The notes beneath the pieces are model-generated. The model worked only from the letters and a program-made list of their open reading frames with translations, was not told the DNA's origin and did no database searches. Position numbers and translations under genes: made by a program. DNA of 64,000 nt, taken from positions 30,798,001-30,862,000 of the forward strand of contig NC_072806.1 in the NCBI RefSeq assembly GCF_028583425.1. Reading direction: 5' to 3'. This document shows positions 12,411 to 24,439 of the stretch, in pieces (positions within the stretch are counted from its first letter, which is position 1; each line of letters begins with the position of its first letter). Source of the DNA: Eublepharis macularius. Its lineage: Eukaryota; Chordata; Lepidosauria; Squamata; Eublepharidae.

Positions 12411-13435
12411 TGCATCTCTCTGGTAGTCCATGCTGGCAAACACTTTTCTCTACAAGAGGGTTTGGACAGCTGGTGTCTGGGAAGAGTAGAGAATACTGAC
12501 CTGGAAGACCAGAAGGCCCTCAAGAGGAAGGTCTGCATGCCACCCGACTTCCTTTGAGCCAAGGGGGAAAGGACCGAGCCAGGTTTGGAGGGCAGGAGTG
12601 GCAGAGGAATGCTTTTGAAGGTTCAAACAATTTGCCCTGCAATTCTTACGGTCAGAGTGACCAAACCAAGGTGCCAACCTTGGCATGCTCAGCTCCCTCT
12701 TGTTCAGAGAACACCACCCTGGGCTGGGCATCTCAATGTGTGCAGAATGTCTGAGTGCATCTTATTTAATGGGCGATAATATATTTCAAGCACATTAAAA
12801 ATAAACATTAAAAAAATACAATGCCAGCATCTAGATAGCAAACCCGTATCAGAAATAACACACTGAAAATAGCTGCCTTCCAGAAAATAATTCATACACG
12901 GATCCTGTCGTTAGCCTGCAAGGATAAGGCAACCAGAGATCTGCTCCGAAGGTTAAGAAAACCCAGTCATGCACCCCCACAAGCTAATGGAAGAAGTCTC
13001 TAAGGAACAAGATGTGGCCCCCTTACTAACACTGTGGAGCCATGCCCCACAACAGACACAAAACTGGTTGATTCCGTTCAATTAGTTGCATGGTAAGGAA
13101 CTTACCGTCAGTTCACAAGAACAGTTTTTTTGTGGTGGGGGGCGGGGGGCAGGGAAGGATGGACGTTTTTTAAAGGAGAGGTAGTGATTTTTCTCCCTCT
13201 CTCACAACAGACGATAATAACAGACTATAAAGTAATTTCAGGATTTCCAAAAGGGAGCACATGATGGATAATTAACCTACAGGACTCTCTGCCACAAGAA
13301 GTGGCAATAGACACTGGCTTAGATGGTTCTTAGAAACAGATTAAGCAAACAAATAAGGGGGATGGGTGAAAGGTCTATCAATGGGTACCAGTCATGATAG
13401 CTAAATGGAACCTGCATGTACAGAATAGGGATCCC

Positions 13436-13628
13436 AATCTCCAGGTGGAGATCAGAGATTTCCCAGACTTACCACTGATCTCCAAACTAAAGAAATCAGC
13501 TTCCCTGGAGAAAAATAGCTGCTTTGGAGGATGGATTTTATGACATTATACCTCACAGACCTTGCCCTGTCCTTCTCAGGCTCCACCCCAAATCTCCAGG
13601 AATTTCCCAACCTGGAGTTGGCAGCCTA
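13436..13628. mobile_element. hAT-like MITE family C
   Basis: 193 bp, from TAGGGATCCCAATCTCCAGG to GTTGGCAGCCTA, with perfect 8-bp target repeats GTACAGAA (13428-13435 and 13629-13636). Confidence 0.88.
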
Positions 13629-14344
13629 GTACAGAAGCACTTCTAGATGACTAGAAGGGAGCCATAATGAGGCGAGGGGGCCTTGTATCTCCACAGGGGG
13701 CTGGGCTCTGGTAGAAACTATATATTATATACCCTAGTCCCTTTGGAGGAATTTCTCTCCCACCAGAAAAAGCAAAAGCCCCCAAAGTGGGGTGGGGGTA
13801 GAGTGGCTTCTTAAGCCCCACCCCCTGCACCATCTTCTGCTAAAAATCACTAACGTGGGGATCAGGGGCACAAAGTTCATAGGGTCTGGATTACCGTGGG
13901 GGTCTGGAGGGCCAGGCAAGGAGGCCTTGAAGATGTAGCAGAAAACTCCATTTATCCAAGCATCTTATATGTGTGTTCTTCCAAATAAGGAAGGAGGGGT
14001 GAAAGGAGGTGTATGTGGGAGGGGGCTAGGGCAGACAGAATCTTTGTCACTTTGAAAGCCCTGACTTGGTGTTCATAATTTGGAATGAAAAATATAAAAA
14101 GAGGCTTGTCAAACCAGGCCAAAGAGCTCTCTCAACCAGTATTATGTTTCTTTCAGTGGGCAGCCAGGTGCCCCCAGTCTAGGCCCACGAGCAGGGGCAC
14201 AAGGTCAAGGCCTCCCTGTTTGGAGGGACAAAGAAAATGACAAAGATGCCTTCCAAGTCAAATCTGGCTGCCCTTGGCCTGCAGCCTGGCCCCGAGTACA
14301 GGCAAGTAAACTTTGTGTGGTCCAGACCCACCCATGGACGTCTT

Positions 14345-14602
14345 TTGAGAGCCAGTTTGGTGCAGTAGTTAAGAGTGGCAGGACTCTTAATTTGGAGAAC
14401 CAGGTTTGATTCCCCACTCCTCCACTTGAAGCCAGCTGGGTGACCTTGGGTCCGTCACAGCTCTTCCAGAGCTCTCTCAGCCCTACCCACCTCACAGGGT
14501 GATTGTCACGAGGATAATAATGACACACTTTGTAAAGCACTCTAAGTGGGCATTAAATTGTCCTGAAAGGCGGTATATAAATCGAATGTTATTATTATTT
14601 GC
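14345..14602 (+). repeat. tRNA-derived SINE (CGATTTATATACC family)
   Basis: Full-length copy: GAGAGCCAGTTTGGTGCAGT at the head, GGTTTGATTCCCCACTCC as box B, and GGTATATAAATCGAATGTTA with an ATT repeat at the end. Confidence 0.88.
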
Positions 14603-15355
14603 AAGGCTGCCATGGGCATTCACCAGTTGGATGGGATGGAAAGATCCCTGCCATCAGATCCTTGCCAAGCAGCGGCAAATGGCTGCTGGATTAATCCAAG
14701 GAGCCCAAGGAGGTAAAAGATGTGGCTGAACCAAGGCATTCTCCCAGCACCTCCTCCCCTCTGCAATTTCTGACAAAACCATCCACCCTCATTGTATGTG
14801 CAGCGAACAAGGAACATGATTCAGTTTCCCTGGCTTTGCCTTTCCAATCTGTCCCTTTCTCTCCAGCACCTTTTCCTTTTGTCTGAAGCAGCCTCCGCTT
14901 CCACGCCTCTCCCCCACCTTCTTCGTTGTCTCCAGCTAAGCACAATGTGCTCAGCCACACACAGAACACAAAGCCTTGCCAAGGCGGCCCACTGAGAGGA
15001 AGCAGAGTTGGGCCAACCACAGACCTCAGGAATCGAGAAGACCGTTCTTGTCGACAGAAGCCGCTATCAAGACAGATGCTGTTAGCCAGGCGAGCTAAAC
15101 AGAAGGTCCAAGATGAGAGGCAGTATACCTCTTGAGCATGGCATGCTGGGGCTAAGGGTCCTTCTGAATTATTCCTTAAATAGATTCTGTATGGAATATA
15201 TACATCCCGGTCCAAGCCGTCCATGATGCAGAACAGAACAGAAGTAGAATGGGTCTTTCCATTTTTGGTTGGCACATCTCGTATTTTCATTGGGGAATGG
15301 CACTCTGCATTTATATTCAAGTATATCTCATCATTATAGAAATACTATGAAATTC

Positions 15356-15373
15356 TTTCTTTCTTTCTTTCTT
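15356..15373. repeat. TTTC microsatellite; 14610-15480 otherwise unassigned
   Basis: A short TTTC run. The 209-residue open frame on the minus strand at 14691-15320 resembles no known protein and lies in intron sequence. It is not annotated as a gene. Confidence 0.65.
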
Positions 15374-15489
15374 TTCTATTACTGTTCATTCAACCCATGG
15401 TTTCGAGCAGCTGCTGTGAGTTTATGCTTGGGTAGTTAATGGTAACCTACTCACATAAGATAGGGTTTAAGCAGTTGTTTTGGAATACA

Positions 15490-15681
15490 GGCCGTTTCCA
15501 TACTACTCACCTTCAATCGGAATGCCACGGAACGTTGTGAACAAAACCCAGAAGAGCGCGTTTTCTTGTGTGAGTTTTGCGCGATGTCGCACAAAACTCG
15601 AGCGAGAATACGCTATCTTCCGTGGTTTTTTTGCAATGTTCTGCGGCATTCCGATTGAAGGTGAGTAGTGTGGAAAAGGCC
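15490..15681. mobile_element. Foldback MITE family G (GGCCGTTTTCACAC)
   Basis: A 192-bp hairpin with GGCCGTTTCCATACTACTCA facing its inverse GTGAGTAGTGTGGAAAAGGCC. The arms pair along nearly their whole length. Confidence 0.85.
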
Positions 15682-16154
15682 ATAATATAAATGACATAAA
15701 TAAATAAATTTCTGTATTTCTATAATGGCAGCCAAAAATCTAGCTATCCTATATGTAACCCATTCATCTTCATTGCTCAGTAGCTTGGAAGTCTCAACTG
15801 GAAAAACAGTCTTTACTAATTAGGGGGAAAATCAGCTCCTAAGTTTTAAAAATTCAGGGCAGCTTAAAAGTATGTGGTCAATAGATTCAGTATGATTAAG
15901 GTCACAATTACACGTTCTCTCTGAGTATGGAATACCAGTGGATCTATCTGACAAGACTGCAGATGGTTAAGCATTAGGACGCGCCAACACGAAGGCACAT
16001 CTATATTCAGGACATGCTAATCATAAAAATACATAGGGATACGAACTGGTAGGGGAATGCCAACTGTGAAGGTTGAGCAAACTCTTCTTGACTTACTGAT
16101 GTGCTTTTGTAATCTAGATGTTTCAAATGAATTCCAATCAGATGGATGCTATGA

Positions 16155-16705
16155 AATTATGAATTGCATTGTTGGGCTTAATGGACAAAGAGTTGGAAGG
16201 TATGCATGGCACACTTTTTTTGTATATGACAACCACAGGGAGAATGTTATATGCTCAAAAATGGAAAGCTACAATATTACCTACAGTAGAAGAGTGGCTG
16301 GAGAAAATGATGGACTATGCCGAGATGGCTAAATTGATGTTTTTGATCAGGGAAAAAACATTAGATAAATATTTGATTATCTGGAAGTCCCTTATAGACT
16401 TTGCGAGAAACAGAAAGAGATGAGCGAATGATTTGGGCTTCTGAAAATTAGGGAGAGGGAAAGGATATTTAGATGGAAAGGAGAAGTAGTCACTTATGGT
16501 AACTTTAGAGTTAGTATATAATATGTAATATTGCTATACCTTTTCAAAGAGAAAATTGGTTTGTATTCCTATTCATATAACATTCTCTTTTTGACCTTTT
16601 CTCCTTTTGCTTTATCTTTAAGAAATATTTTTTTTCCTTTTGTATGATTTTTATAATTAAGTTTAAAAATTTTAATAGAACTTTATTTTTAAAAAAGAAA
16701 TTATA
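16155..16705 (+). mobile_element. L1 LINE 3' end
   Basis: It encodes GRMLYAQKWKATILPTVEEW and DYAEMAKLMFLIREKTLDKY, homologous to the fragment at 11128. A T-rich 3' UTR and a short A-rich end follow near 16700. It is 5'-truncated. Confidence 0.8.
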
Positions 16706-17004
16706 GATTGCATCCACTATACAGCATTACAACACAGTGCACATACATCCCAACAAATAGGAAAGTGCCTGAATTTCACAACCACTGACTTGGATTGAAA
16801 GCTCAAGCATCTTGGATGGTTTGCCTGCCCTCTTGCTCAAGAAGATTAATGAAACTTGTTAGAAATACTTCTGTCAAAACTGGCACTTGTCTTTGAGTCA
16901 ATGGTGTAAAAATGAAGAAACTAACAAAAAAGGGAAAATTCGGTGAAATAAAAAAGTGATCTTCCTGACCTTGCAGGAAAACAAAAAGAAATGAAAGACA
17001 ACAT

Positions 17005-17228
17005 GGCCGTTTTCACACGTCTTAACCGTTGTGCAAAATTGCGCAAAACTCATGAAATGACGGTGTCTTCATAGTGCAATTTCTTGTCCTGATTCTGTTT
17101 TCTGGCGCAATTTATGATGTCATTGCGCCATGAAATGGAGTCATGACAGGAAATTGTGCCATTAAGATGCCATTGTTCCATGAGTTTTGTGCGATTTTGG
17201 GTGACAGTTAAGACGTGTGAAAACGGCC
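17005..17228. mobile_element. Foldback MITE family G
   Basis: Ends GGCCGTTTTCACACGTCTTA and TAAGACGTGTGAAAACGGCC, flanked by CAT on both sides (3-bp duplication). The arms contain AAAACTCATG inversions. Confidence 0.85.
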
Positions 17229-17699
17229 CATATTTATACACACCTGCACATGAATGACGCTCACAGTAAGTGAAATTGAGCAGGATGCCGAATGTAGCAC
17301 TTGATGATGGGACATATATGGGCCAAGCTAGTAGGGAGGGCCACTTTGGCTGCTCAGCTTGGGAGTTTCCCACTGGCCTCTGCTCAGCCAGAACACTGGA
17401 TTAAATGGCCATTGGTCTGATCCAGCACTGCAGATCCCATGTTGTTCAGAGTAAGTGCCCTAACCAGCTCCACATGTTAACATCCAGTGTTATACCCCAA
17501 AGAGACAAGCAGTAGGCCAGGAAGAGCAGGATCCTAATTTTTAAAATCCCGCACACAGCACTGGGAAGGCCTTCAAGAAAACACAAACTAAATATGCAAA
17601 ATGAACACCGTTTGCAATGATTTTCACATCCTCACGTTCTGGAAATTAATGAGGATAGCATAGCACCTCAGAAATGTGGGCTTTCAGGGAACATGTGGA

Positions 17700-17912
17700 G
17701 AGTGCCCTCAAGTCATAGCTGACTTCAGCAATTCTTGGCAGGGTTTTCAAGGGAGGTAAGAGACTAACAGAGGTTATTTGCCATTGCCTGGTCTCCAACC
17801 CTGGGCTCTATTGGAGGTCTCCCAACCAATTGCTAACCAAGGCTGATCCTGCTTACCTTCTGAGATCTGGCGAGATCAGATTCACTTGGGCTATCCAGGT
17901 CACAGCCTCAAG
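17700..17912 (-). repeat. 5S rRNA-derived SINE
   Basis: Inverted copy: CCTTCTGAGATCTGGCGAGA at the 5S-like head and CAAGTCATAGCTGACTTCAG at the tail. Confidence 0.85.
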
Positions 17913-18423
17913 AAACATACAAACCAGCAAATTTACTGGTTCAAATTTAAACAAATAATTTAAATAACAGCAGCAAAATTTAAATTATGTTAGCGAAAGG
18001 AGGCAAAGACATCTTGTATAAGCCTGGGCCAAATACAAGCACTGGGGTTTGTCCAGCTTCACATCCCACAGTTACCTCATCTAATCTGACTGATTTCCTG
18101 CACAACAGTCCTGACAACTATAGATAAATCGATTATATTTACAAATGTGGGGCGGAAAGTTTTCCACGGAAAAAATGCAGCATGGGAAAATTTTCTGGAA
18201 ACATTGATTTTGGAAAGTTTTCTCCCCTACATTGATAGAACTGATGGGAGACAGGGCTGGAGAAGGAGGAAAGTTTTCCAAAAATAATATTTGGATCCGT
18301 GCAGTTCTTTGCTGTGGTGTGTAACCATCTAACAGTTCTCTGGAGAATGTATGTCCGTGTGTATCATATGTATCCTTACAGCCAGGAAATCATGGGCAGC
18401 TCAGTGTAGCTCTTTCCAAATGT

Positions 18424-18679
18424 CCTTAAAGGGACATCCCACTCAGCAAATGCTGGCAGCTTTTCCTTTTTACTCCGGACGTCTCTGTTTTCAAAATGGT
18501 TACAGGCTGTTTGTCTTCCATTTTTTCTGCATCTTCTCTGGGACTGCACTTTCCCACAGTCTCAGAAATGACACCAAAAAAACAGATGCCAAACAACCTG
18601 CAACCATTTTGAAAATGGAGAGGTCTGAAATCAAGGGGAAAAGGTGCCAGCGTTCAGTGAGTGGACTGTCCCTTTAAGG
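18424..18679. mobile_element. MITE with CCTTAAAGGGAC ends
   Basis: CCTTAAAGGGACATCCCACT faces its inverse GTGGACTGTCCCTTTAAGG, with a second internal inversion around TTTTCAAAATGG. ATGT flanks both sides, a possible 4-bp duplication. A GT-rich microsatellite follows at about 18688-18713. Confidence 0.72.
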
Positions 18680-19029
18680 ATGTGGAATGTGTGTGAATGT
18701 GTGTGTGTGTGTGGGGGGGCAACATGCAGCAATTTGGGCAGAAGGAGGAGGATAAGTAAAAATGAGCACGGCAGAGGATTATCCGGGGAACCATTTTTGT
18801 CATAGATCTTCTACGAGAGCCAGATCTTAGGCTTTGGGGATAAAGTGAGAGACCACAAGGAAATAAAGCTAGGAATGTCAGGATGCAGATGTTTTGAACT
18901 TGGATGGGCAACACTTGAGGCATGTTTTTGCATTCCAACACCCCTGGCACCTCTTCTTCAAAAATGCTTTCCCCACAAAGCTTAGATGCCACTTTTGCAA
19001 GAAAGACAAATAGTTATGGTGCATCTCTT

Positions 19030-19135
19030 GCACGCAGAGGCAGAGAATGGGAAGCCACCTCTGAACAACTCTTGCATTGAAAAACCCTACGGGGGTCACC
19101 ATAAGCAAGCTGCAACTTGACGGCACTTTACACAC
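19030..19135 (+). repeat. 5S rRNA-derived SINE, 3' fragment
   Basis: AGAATGGGAAGCCACCTCTG, AAAAACCCTACGGGGGTCAC and CTGCAACTTGACGGCACTTT match the SINE tail. The 5S-like head is missing. Confidence 0.65.
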
Positions 19136-19785
19136 ACATCTCCTGCATGTTGTTAATCACCACACTGCACATGCTATGTACAATGCTGAACAATGATCCT
19201 GACTTCAGAGCAGACTGGAATTGCACAACTGACTTAACTGCACAGTGCCACGTGCATCCCATTATTGCTTGAATCCAGCAATAATATTTCCCAATCTGCA
19301 TACAGCCAAGGCTCAATACAAAAGACAAAAATCACAATTATTCATGGCATTCCTACTTTTGATGACAGCATCAACTGGCAGGATTCTGGTGATGTCTTGG
19401 CTGGAAAATCGTAGTTTTTCCTCTGGAGGGCCATGAGATGCCACCCATTTTCAATAGCAGGAGTGGCTGTCCCATTCTACCTGCCAGCAGAGATCTATTT
19501 TTCTCTGCCTTCCTCCAGAGCCAGGAAATGTTCCTTGCTAGAAAACAGCAAACTCTCTCTCGGCCAGAGAGAGCCTCATTCACAGCCCATTGCTCCCAGC
19601 CCCCTTGCAAACCAATGAACTGACAGAGGGGTGTTGACAAAGCAATGGGCCAGTTGCAGAATCAAACACCAGGGGAGAGGATTTCTATCTGGGTCCCAAC
19701 AAGGCTGAAAAAAAGGAATCAAATATGGTTCAGCAGTGGAAGAGACAAGGAAAGGCCTTTCATAGCCAGCACACAAAGCAAGAGA

Positions 19786-19977
19786 GCTGGTGTGGTGCAG
19801 TTTGGAGACTGTCAATTGGATTAGCACTGGAGTAATCTAGGTACAAATCTCCTAAAGCTCACTGGAGGCCCTCGGGCTAGTCACTGTGCCTCAGCCTAAG
19901 CGACCTCCCTCTGCTGAGGTGAAGGTAAAATGGAGGAGGCAAATACTATGAACCTTTTGGAGGCAATAATTAAAAAT
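19786..19977 (+). repeat. Sauria-type SINE, diverged
   Basis: GCTGGTGTGGTGCAGTTTGG head and GGCTAGTCACTGTGCCTCAG body. The solo LTR inserted at its end. Confidence 0.5.
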
Positions 19978-19982
19978 GTCAC

Positions 19983-20812
19983 TGTTATGACCCTTACTTT
20001 CTCTAGGGTAGATTTTGCCTTTAATCTTCCCCCTTACCACCCTCTGGGTAGTTTGCTGCCACCAGGATTATTATATTCCAAGATATTTTATTTAAGTTTC
20101 CCTTTTGGTAACGTGCCTAAGCGTCAGGCTCCTTCGTGGTTCTACGTGGCCCTGAGCATAGGAATGGGATATAGCAATGACAGCTACTCTGGGATATAAT
20201 AAAAACAAAATAAACTTTTATTTTTTCAAGAAGCATATTGGTTTCATAAAAGTAGTTCTCGGTTCTTAAAGTTACTTCATTTAAACCCATTCACACGGAT
20301 CTCTTCTAAGGCTTCACACACGGTTAGCCTCTTTCTCTGACCCAATATTTCTCACAGACGCGCTTAAAGTTACCCAGGCAGCACACAGCTTGCCTGCTTT
20401 CTCTAGACTCTATATTTCTCTCACAGGAATGCTTAAAACTCCTCAGGCAGCACACAGCTAGCCTCTCTTTCTCTGACACTCATTCACAGGAATATTAAAC
20501 CTGCCCAGGCAGCACACAGCTGGCCTCCCTTTCCCTGACTGTCCTTTCACAAACACGCTCAGTTCAGGTTCCACACAGGTTATATTTCTCTCATAAATAC
20601 TTCAACATATTCAGGCAGCACACAGCTAGCCTGCCTTCTTCTGACTGAAAGTTTGCTCTCCCCTCTCAGTCCAAACTGCCTTTACTCCGCCCACCCTCTC
20701 AGTCATCAACCAATCATATCACTCCCTCATCCCTCTCCTTCACCCCCACTCTTCACCTATCTCACCCCAAGCATTTAAAGACACACGCGCACATTTACTT
20801 GAAATCATTACA
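19983..20812 (-). mobile_element. Solo LTR, 830 bp, with 5-bp target duplication
   Basis: It runs TGTTATGACC to ATCATTACA and is flanked by exact GTCAC repeats at 19978-19982 and 20813-20817. No internal region is present, so it is a solo LTR left by recombination. Orientation is inferred. Read on the minus strand, it has a long U3 with about five diverged 60-70 bp tandem repeats (20305-20645), CCAAT-like ATTGGTTGATG, an AATAAA at 20217-20222 and a U5 of about 220 bp. AATAAA also occurs on the plus strand, so orientation is not certain. ERV or gypsy origin cannot be decided. It is a fossil. Confidence 0.75.
20305..20645. repeat. Tandem repeats inside the solo LTR
   Basis: The core CAGGCAGCACACAGCT recurs at about 20375, 20444, 20506 and 20612, with weaker copies near 20310 and 20565. 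Spacing is about 50-70 bp, with AATATTTCTC-like and CTTTCTCTGAC-like segments between. Such repeats in U3 are often enhancers. Confidence 0.75.
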
Positions 20813-21201
20813 GTCACTCATACTGAGGAGTGAATGACAGAGATGCTCCCAGGCAACACCACAAGCAGAGCCGCAGCCATAACTGACACCATAACTGATT
20901 TATGGTGGCAGAAGCTTTTGAGGGCCCCGTATACTTATGTGCATCAGAATCACCAGCCTTGCAGTGGAGGTCAGCTGAAAAGGCAGGCACAGTGACTCAT
21001 ACAGAGAAAGAGTGGGCAACCTCTTCTATGGATGAGTGGGTTGGCTTTGGACTCACAGGAGCCCTGAATTGTGAAACCCGATGAAGGACACTTACAGCTC
21101 TCTCATGGTGTGCCTGGCACATGCAGCCAGTAACACAGGGAACTCCTGCTGACATCCAGGTTGGCCTGAATGAACTAGGTGGGACACAATGGCATCATAA
21201 T

Positions 21202-22112
21202 TAGTCATGGGCACGAACCGCATTACGAACCAAAAAACCCCATGAACCGCCCGATCGTCCATTTGCAATCTGGCGGTTCGTAAGCATCCATGGCCAACGA
21301 ACCAGCATTTGTTAGAGGCCCGGTTCGGTGCGTTCTTCCGTGGTTCGTGAAGCCAGACAGTCAGGCACCATCAATCAATTCCCTTGGAAATGGAGCCGGG
21401 GTAATGCCTGAACTCTGCCTGTACTCCTTCTGTTGCCCTGGAAACCCGAATGGAAGCCCAGCTTACCTTGATCGGCAGGTCTTCCTTCCAACCATGAAGC
21501 TGCAAAGTGGTTACAACCTGGGAGAAGACACCCAGGGGAGGGAGGGGGGAGGGGTGTTCTGTAGCCATGGGCACTCCAATCTCATCTCTGCAAACCCTGA
21601 TAGGCAGCTCTGATGGCCAACCACAGACCTCCTGTGTTGCTCAATGGGACCTCAGCTTATAAAAAGCACTGGGCTCCCAGGCTAGGTTTCACTTTCAGCA
21701 AGCAGTGGAGTGTGACAGAGCTGTTGCTTGCTACTTGCTAGTTTGGGGGGAGAAAGACAGAGAGAGTTTAATTGAGCTTGGATTTTGGGGATAGGCATCT
21801 ATCTCCTCTGGTTTCAGGGCTGCTGCCAGGCCCTGGGGCCAAGCTCAGTGGGCACCTCAGCTATAACTCCAAGATCCCTATTGCAATCTTGACCAAACTT
21901 GGGTAATGGCTGGAGGAGAGCTTGTTAAACACTCCCTGGGAATATGGGCTCTCTAATTCCAACGGGGGCCATTCTGACGCCCACGAACCATGAACCTCGA
22001 ACTGGTTCAGCAACAGGAAAAGATCATTGCGGTTCGCTGGTTCGGGTTCGTAGTCGGCACCGAGCCATGAACCGCTGGTTCGTTAAATTTTTTCAGTTCG
22101 TGCCCATGTCTA
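21202..22112. mobile_element. hAT-like element family D, long form
   Basis: 911 bp, with ends TAGTCATGGGCACGAACC and GTTCGTGCCCATGTCTA, flanked by perfect 8-bp ATCATAAT repeats (21194-21201 and 22113-22120). It shares ends with the 376-bp element, but the interior differs and includes a TATA-like CTTATAAAAAGC near 21656, followed by a unique stretch. It looks like an internally deleted transposon that kept its promoter region. The 107-residue frame at 21290 matches no family I know. Confidence 0.88.
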
Positions 22113-23185
22113 ATCATAATGCACGGTAAGACCTATTCTAGGAGAATAAGAAACAACTAAAAGATCCATATCCAAATATCATCGATGGCCCTGAATAACT
22201 GGTGGAGGCTGGAAGGGAATAGCAATGAAGCTGGCAAGGTACTATTGTGTGAGTCCCAAGAGCCAGTTCAAAACTGGCTGCTTTCCCCCAGCTGCATAAG
22301 GAAGATCCAGACAGCAACACCACATTAGGCACAGCAAGCCTGAGGGGCACGGGGGAGATGAAGGCTGATGGGCCCTGACTAATTAACATTCTGCAATGAA
22401 AGGGACCCCCCCTCCCCTTCCCTCCCATCCTGGTAACAGGCAAGCGAACTCAAGCTGCCAGCATCATACAGCAAGAGGGTTCCACAATCCCCACTATTGC
22501 TTGAGGAAAAGCCAGGAGAGATAAATTCATTTTAATCTGTAATGCAGGCATTTACAGCAGGCAGGAAGACAAGGAAACCAACTTCTAACTGCAAGAGGTG
22601 CCTGTCAGCTCTCAGGGGCATGGCTATACCACACCCCTGGAAACTTGTGAGCCAGTGAACAGTTGAGATCATGATCCGATAAGAAGCTTGGCCCTGAAAA
22701 CCAGCTGGCCTTGGGAAGAAAGGGTTAATCCTCCCTTCTATTATTTACCCATTTGGAAATGTATCCCTTTCCAGACATCTCTGGACAAAATGGAATTTTT
22801 TCCCCACTCAACCATAACAAGGAAATTTTATAATGATGTATAAAGATGCCTGCTTTTTGCATCTAAATGGTGTCGATAGATGTGGTCCCTAACATGGTGC
22901 CCATAGGTGCCATGGTACTTGCCAATACCTTTCCTGGAGTCCACCATGCGTTTTTAGGATATAGGCAGGGCTTTTGCCCAGCAGGGCTTCTGACTAGCCA
23001 TTGGAGATCTGATTGGCCGTACAGATTTTTAAAAACAGCAGCAGCTGCAAGGATCTTTGCTGTAAGACTGCAGGTAAGCAGCACTTGTTCAAGAAAATAT
23101 TTTTAAATGATATGTTCATTTTAAAAGGCATCCTATTAAATAGAGCTTTTGCCTGAAATGCTGAAGAGTTACTTAGAGTTACGCA

Positions 23186-23546
23186 CAGGGCTTCTTTTCA
23201 GCTGGAACGCGGTGGAACGGAGTTCTGGAACCTCTTGAAAATGGTCACATGGCTGGTGGCCCCACCCCCTGATCTCCAGACAGAGGGGAGTTGAGATTGC
23301 CCTCCAGGGAGATCAGGGGGCAGGGCCACCAGCCATGTGTCCATTTTTGCCAAGGGTGATTTAAACTTTTAAAAACTCCCCCCTTGTTCCAGCTGACCCA
23401 AAATGACGTCAGTGTGTGGTCCTGGGAGCGTGTGCGCACTTTGCACGTGCACATGTGGTACCAGAGGCACCACCTCCCACCAAGAGTTGCCCCGTGCTGG
23501 CAACCCACTGAGTTCCACCACCTCTTTTCCCAGAAAAAAAGCCCTG
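23186..23546. mobile_element. hAT-like MITE family A
   Basis: Same ends as the 46170 copy. The 8-bp target repeats GTTACGCA and GTTATGCA differ at one CpG. It lies in the 7.3-kb DOC2B intron, 0.3 kb below exon 23844. Confidence 0.9.
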
Positions 23547-23842
23547 GTTATGCATAACCTCCTCCCTGACATTTGGTGGTTGGCTCCACCTTCTTTGGCA
23601 GCCGTTTTGTGATTGCACACACTGTGTCAGAATTTTAAAGGCGCTTGCAGGCCCAAAAAGGTTGGGGGCGCCTGGTGTTTGATGTATTAAAACCATCTAA
23701 GTAAAAATGGTGTAAAGGAAATGAACAAAATTGGGAAATGAGCAGAGAAAACAGGTGGGATGAAAATACGGAAAGGAAAAGGAACGACAAGTCGAATGCT
23801 CCTACATCCTGACAGCCCTACATTGCACAACACTCAAACTTA

Positions 23843-24064
<222 letters not shown>

Positions 24065-24159
24065 TCAAACACAACTGGACTCCCGGCCCCACCAGTAGCA
24101 AATGCAGAACAGCACCCCCCCCCCCAAGTTTGCAGCTCTTGAATAGGAAAAGAGGTGAC

Positions 24160-24235
24160 AGTGCAATCTAAGTAGATCTACTCAGAATCCTACTGAAATC
24201 TACTCAATGGGGCTTAGTCTTTGGATTGTACTGAA
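24160..24235. repeat. Short inverted repeat (GTGCAATCTAAG type)
   Basis: CAGTGCAATCTAAG and GGATTGTACTG form the ends of a diverged hairpin containing TACTCAATGGGGCTTAG. This resembles a widespread amniote MITE. Confidence 0.45.
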
Positions 24236-24309
24236 AGTTGCGGGTTGATGAGTGGGGAAACAGGGTAGAGGTTTATGTCTTTGTAAACTTGCACTGATTT
24301 ACCCTATGG

Positions 24310-24436
24310 CATTGTTTATAGAAATGTCCTTGATACTGTATGGAAATGTCCTTGATACTGATTGTACACATTATGTAATCCGCCTTGAATCTCTGAGAAA
24401 AGTGGCGTATAAATGACGCAAATAAAATAAATAAGT
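24310..24436 (+). mobile_element. L2/CR1-like LINE 3' tail
   Basis: TTATGTAATCCGCCTTGAAT, followed by AAAGTGGCGTATAAATGACG and an AATAAA-rich end, is the typical 3' terminus of reptile L2/CR1-like LINEs. It contains a direct repeat of AAATGTCCTTGATACTG. Confidence 0.6.
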
Positions 24437-24439
24437 ATT

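Noticed and set aside
14691-15320. 209-residue open frame on the minus strand
   Set aside because: No domain or composition of a real protein. It lies in an intron of DOC2B among repeats, and length alone is not enough.
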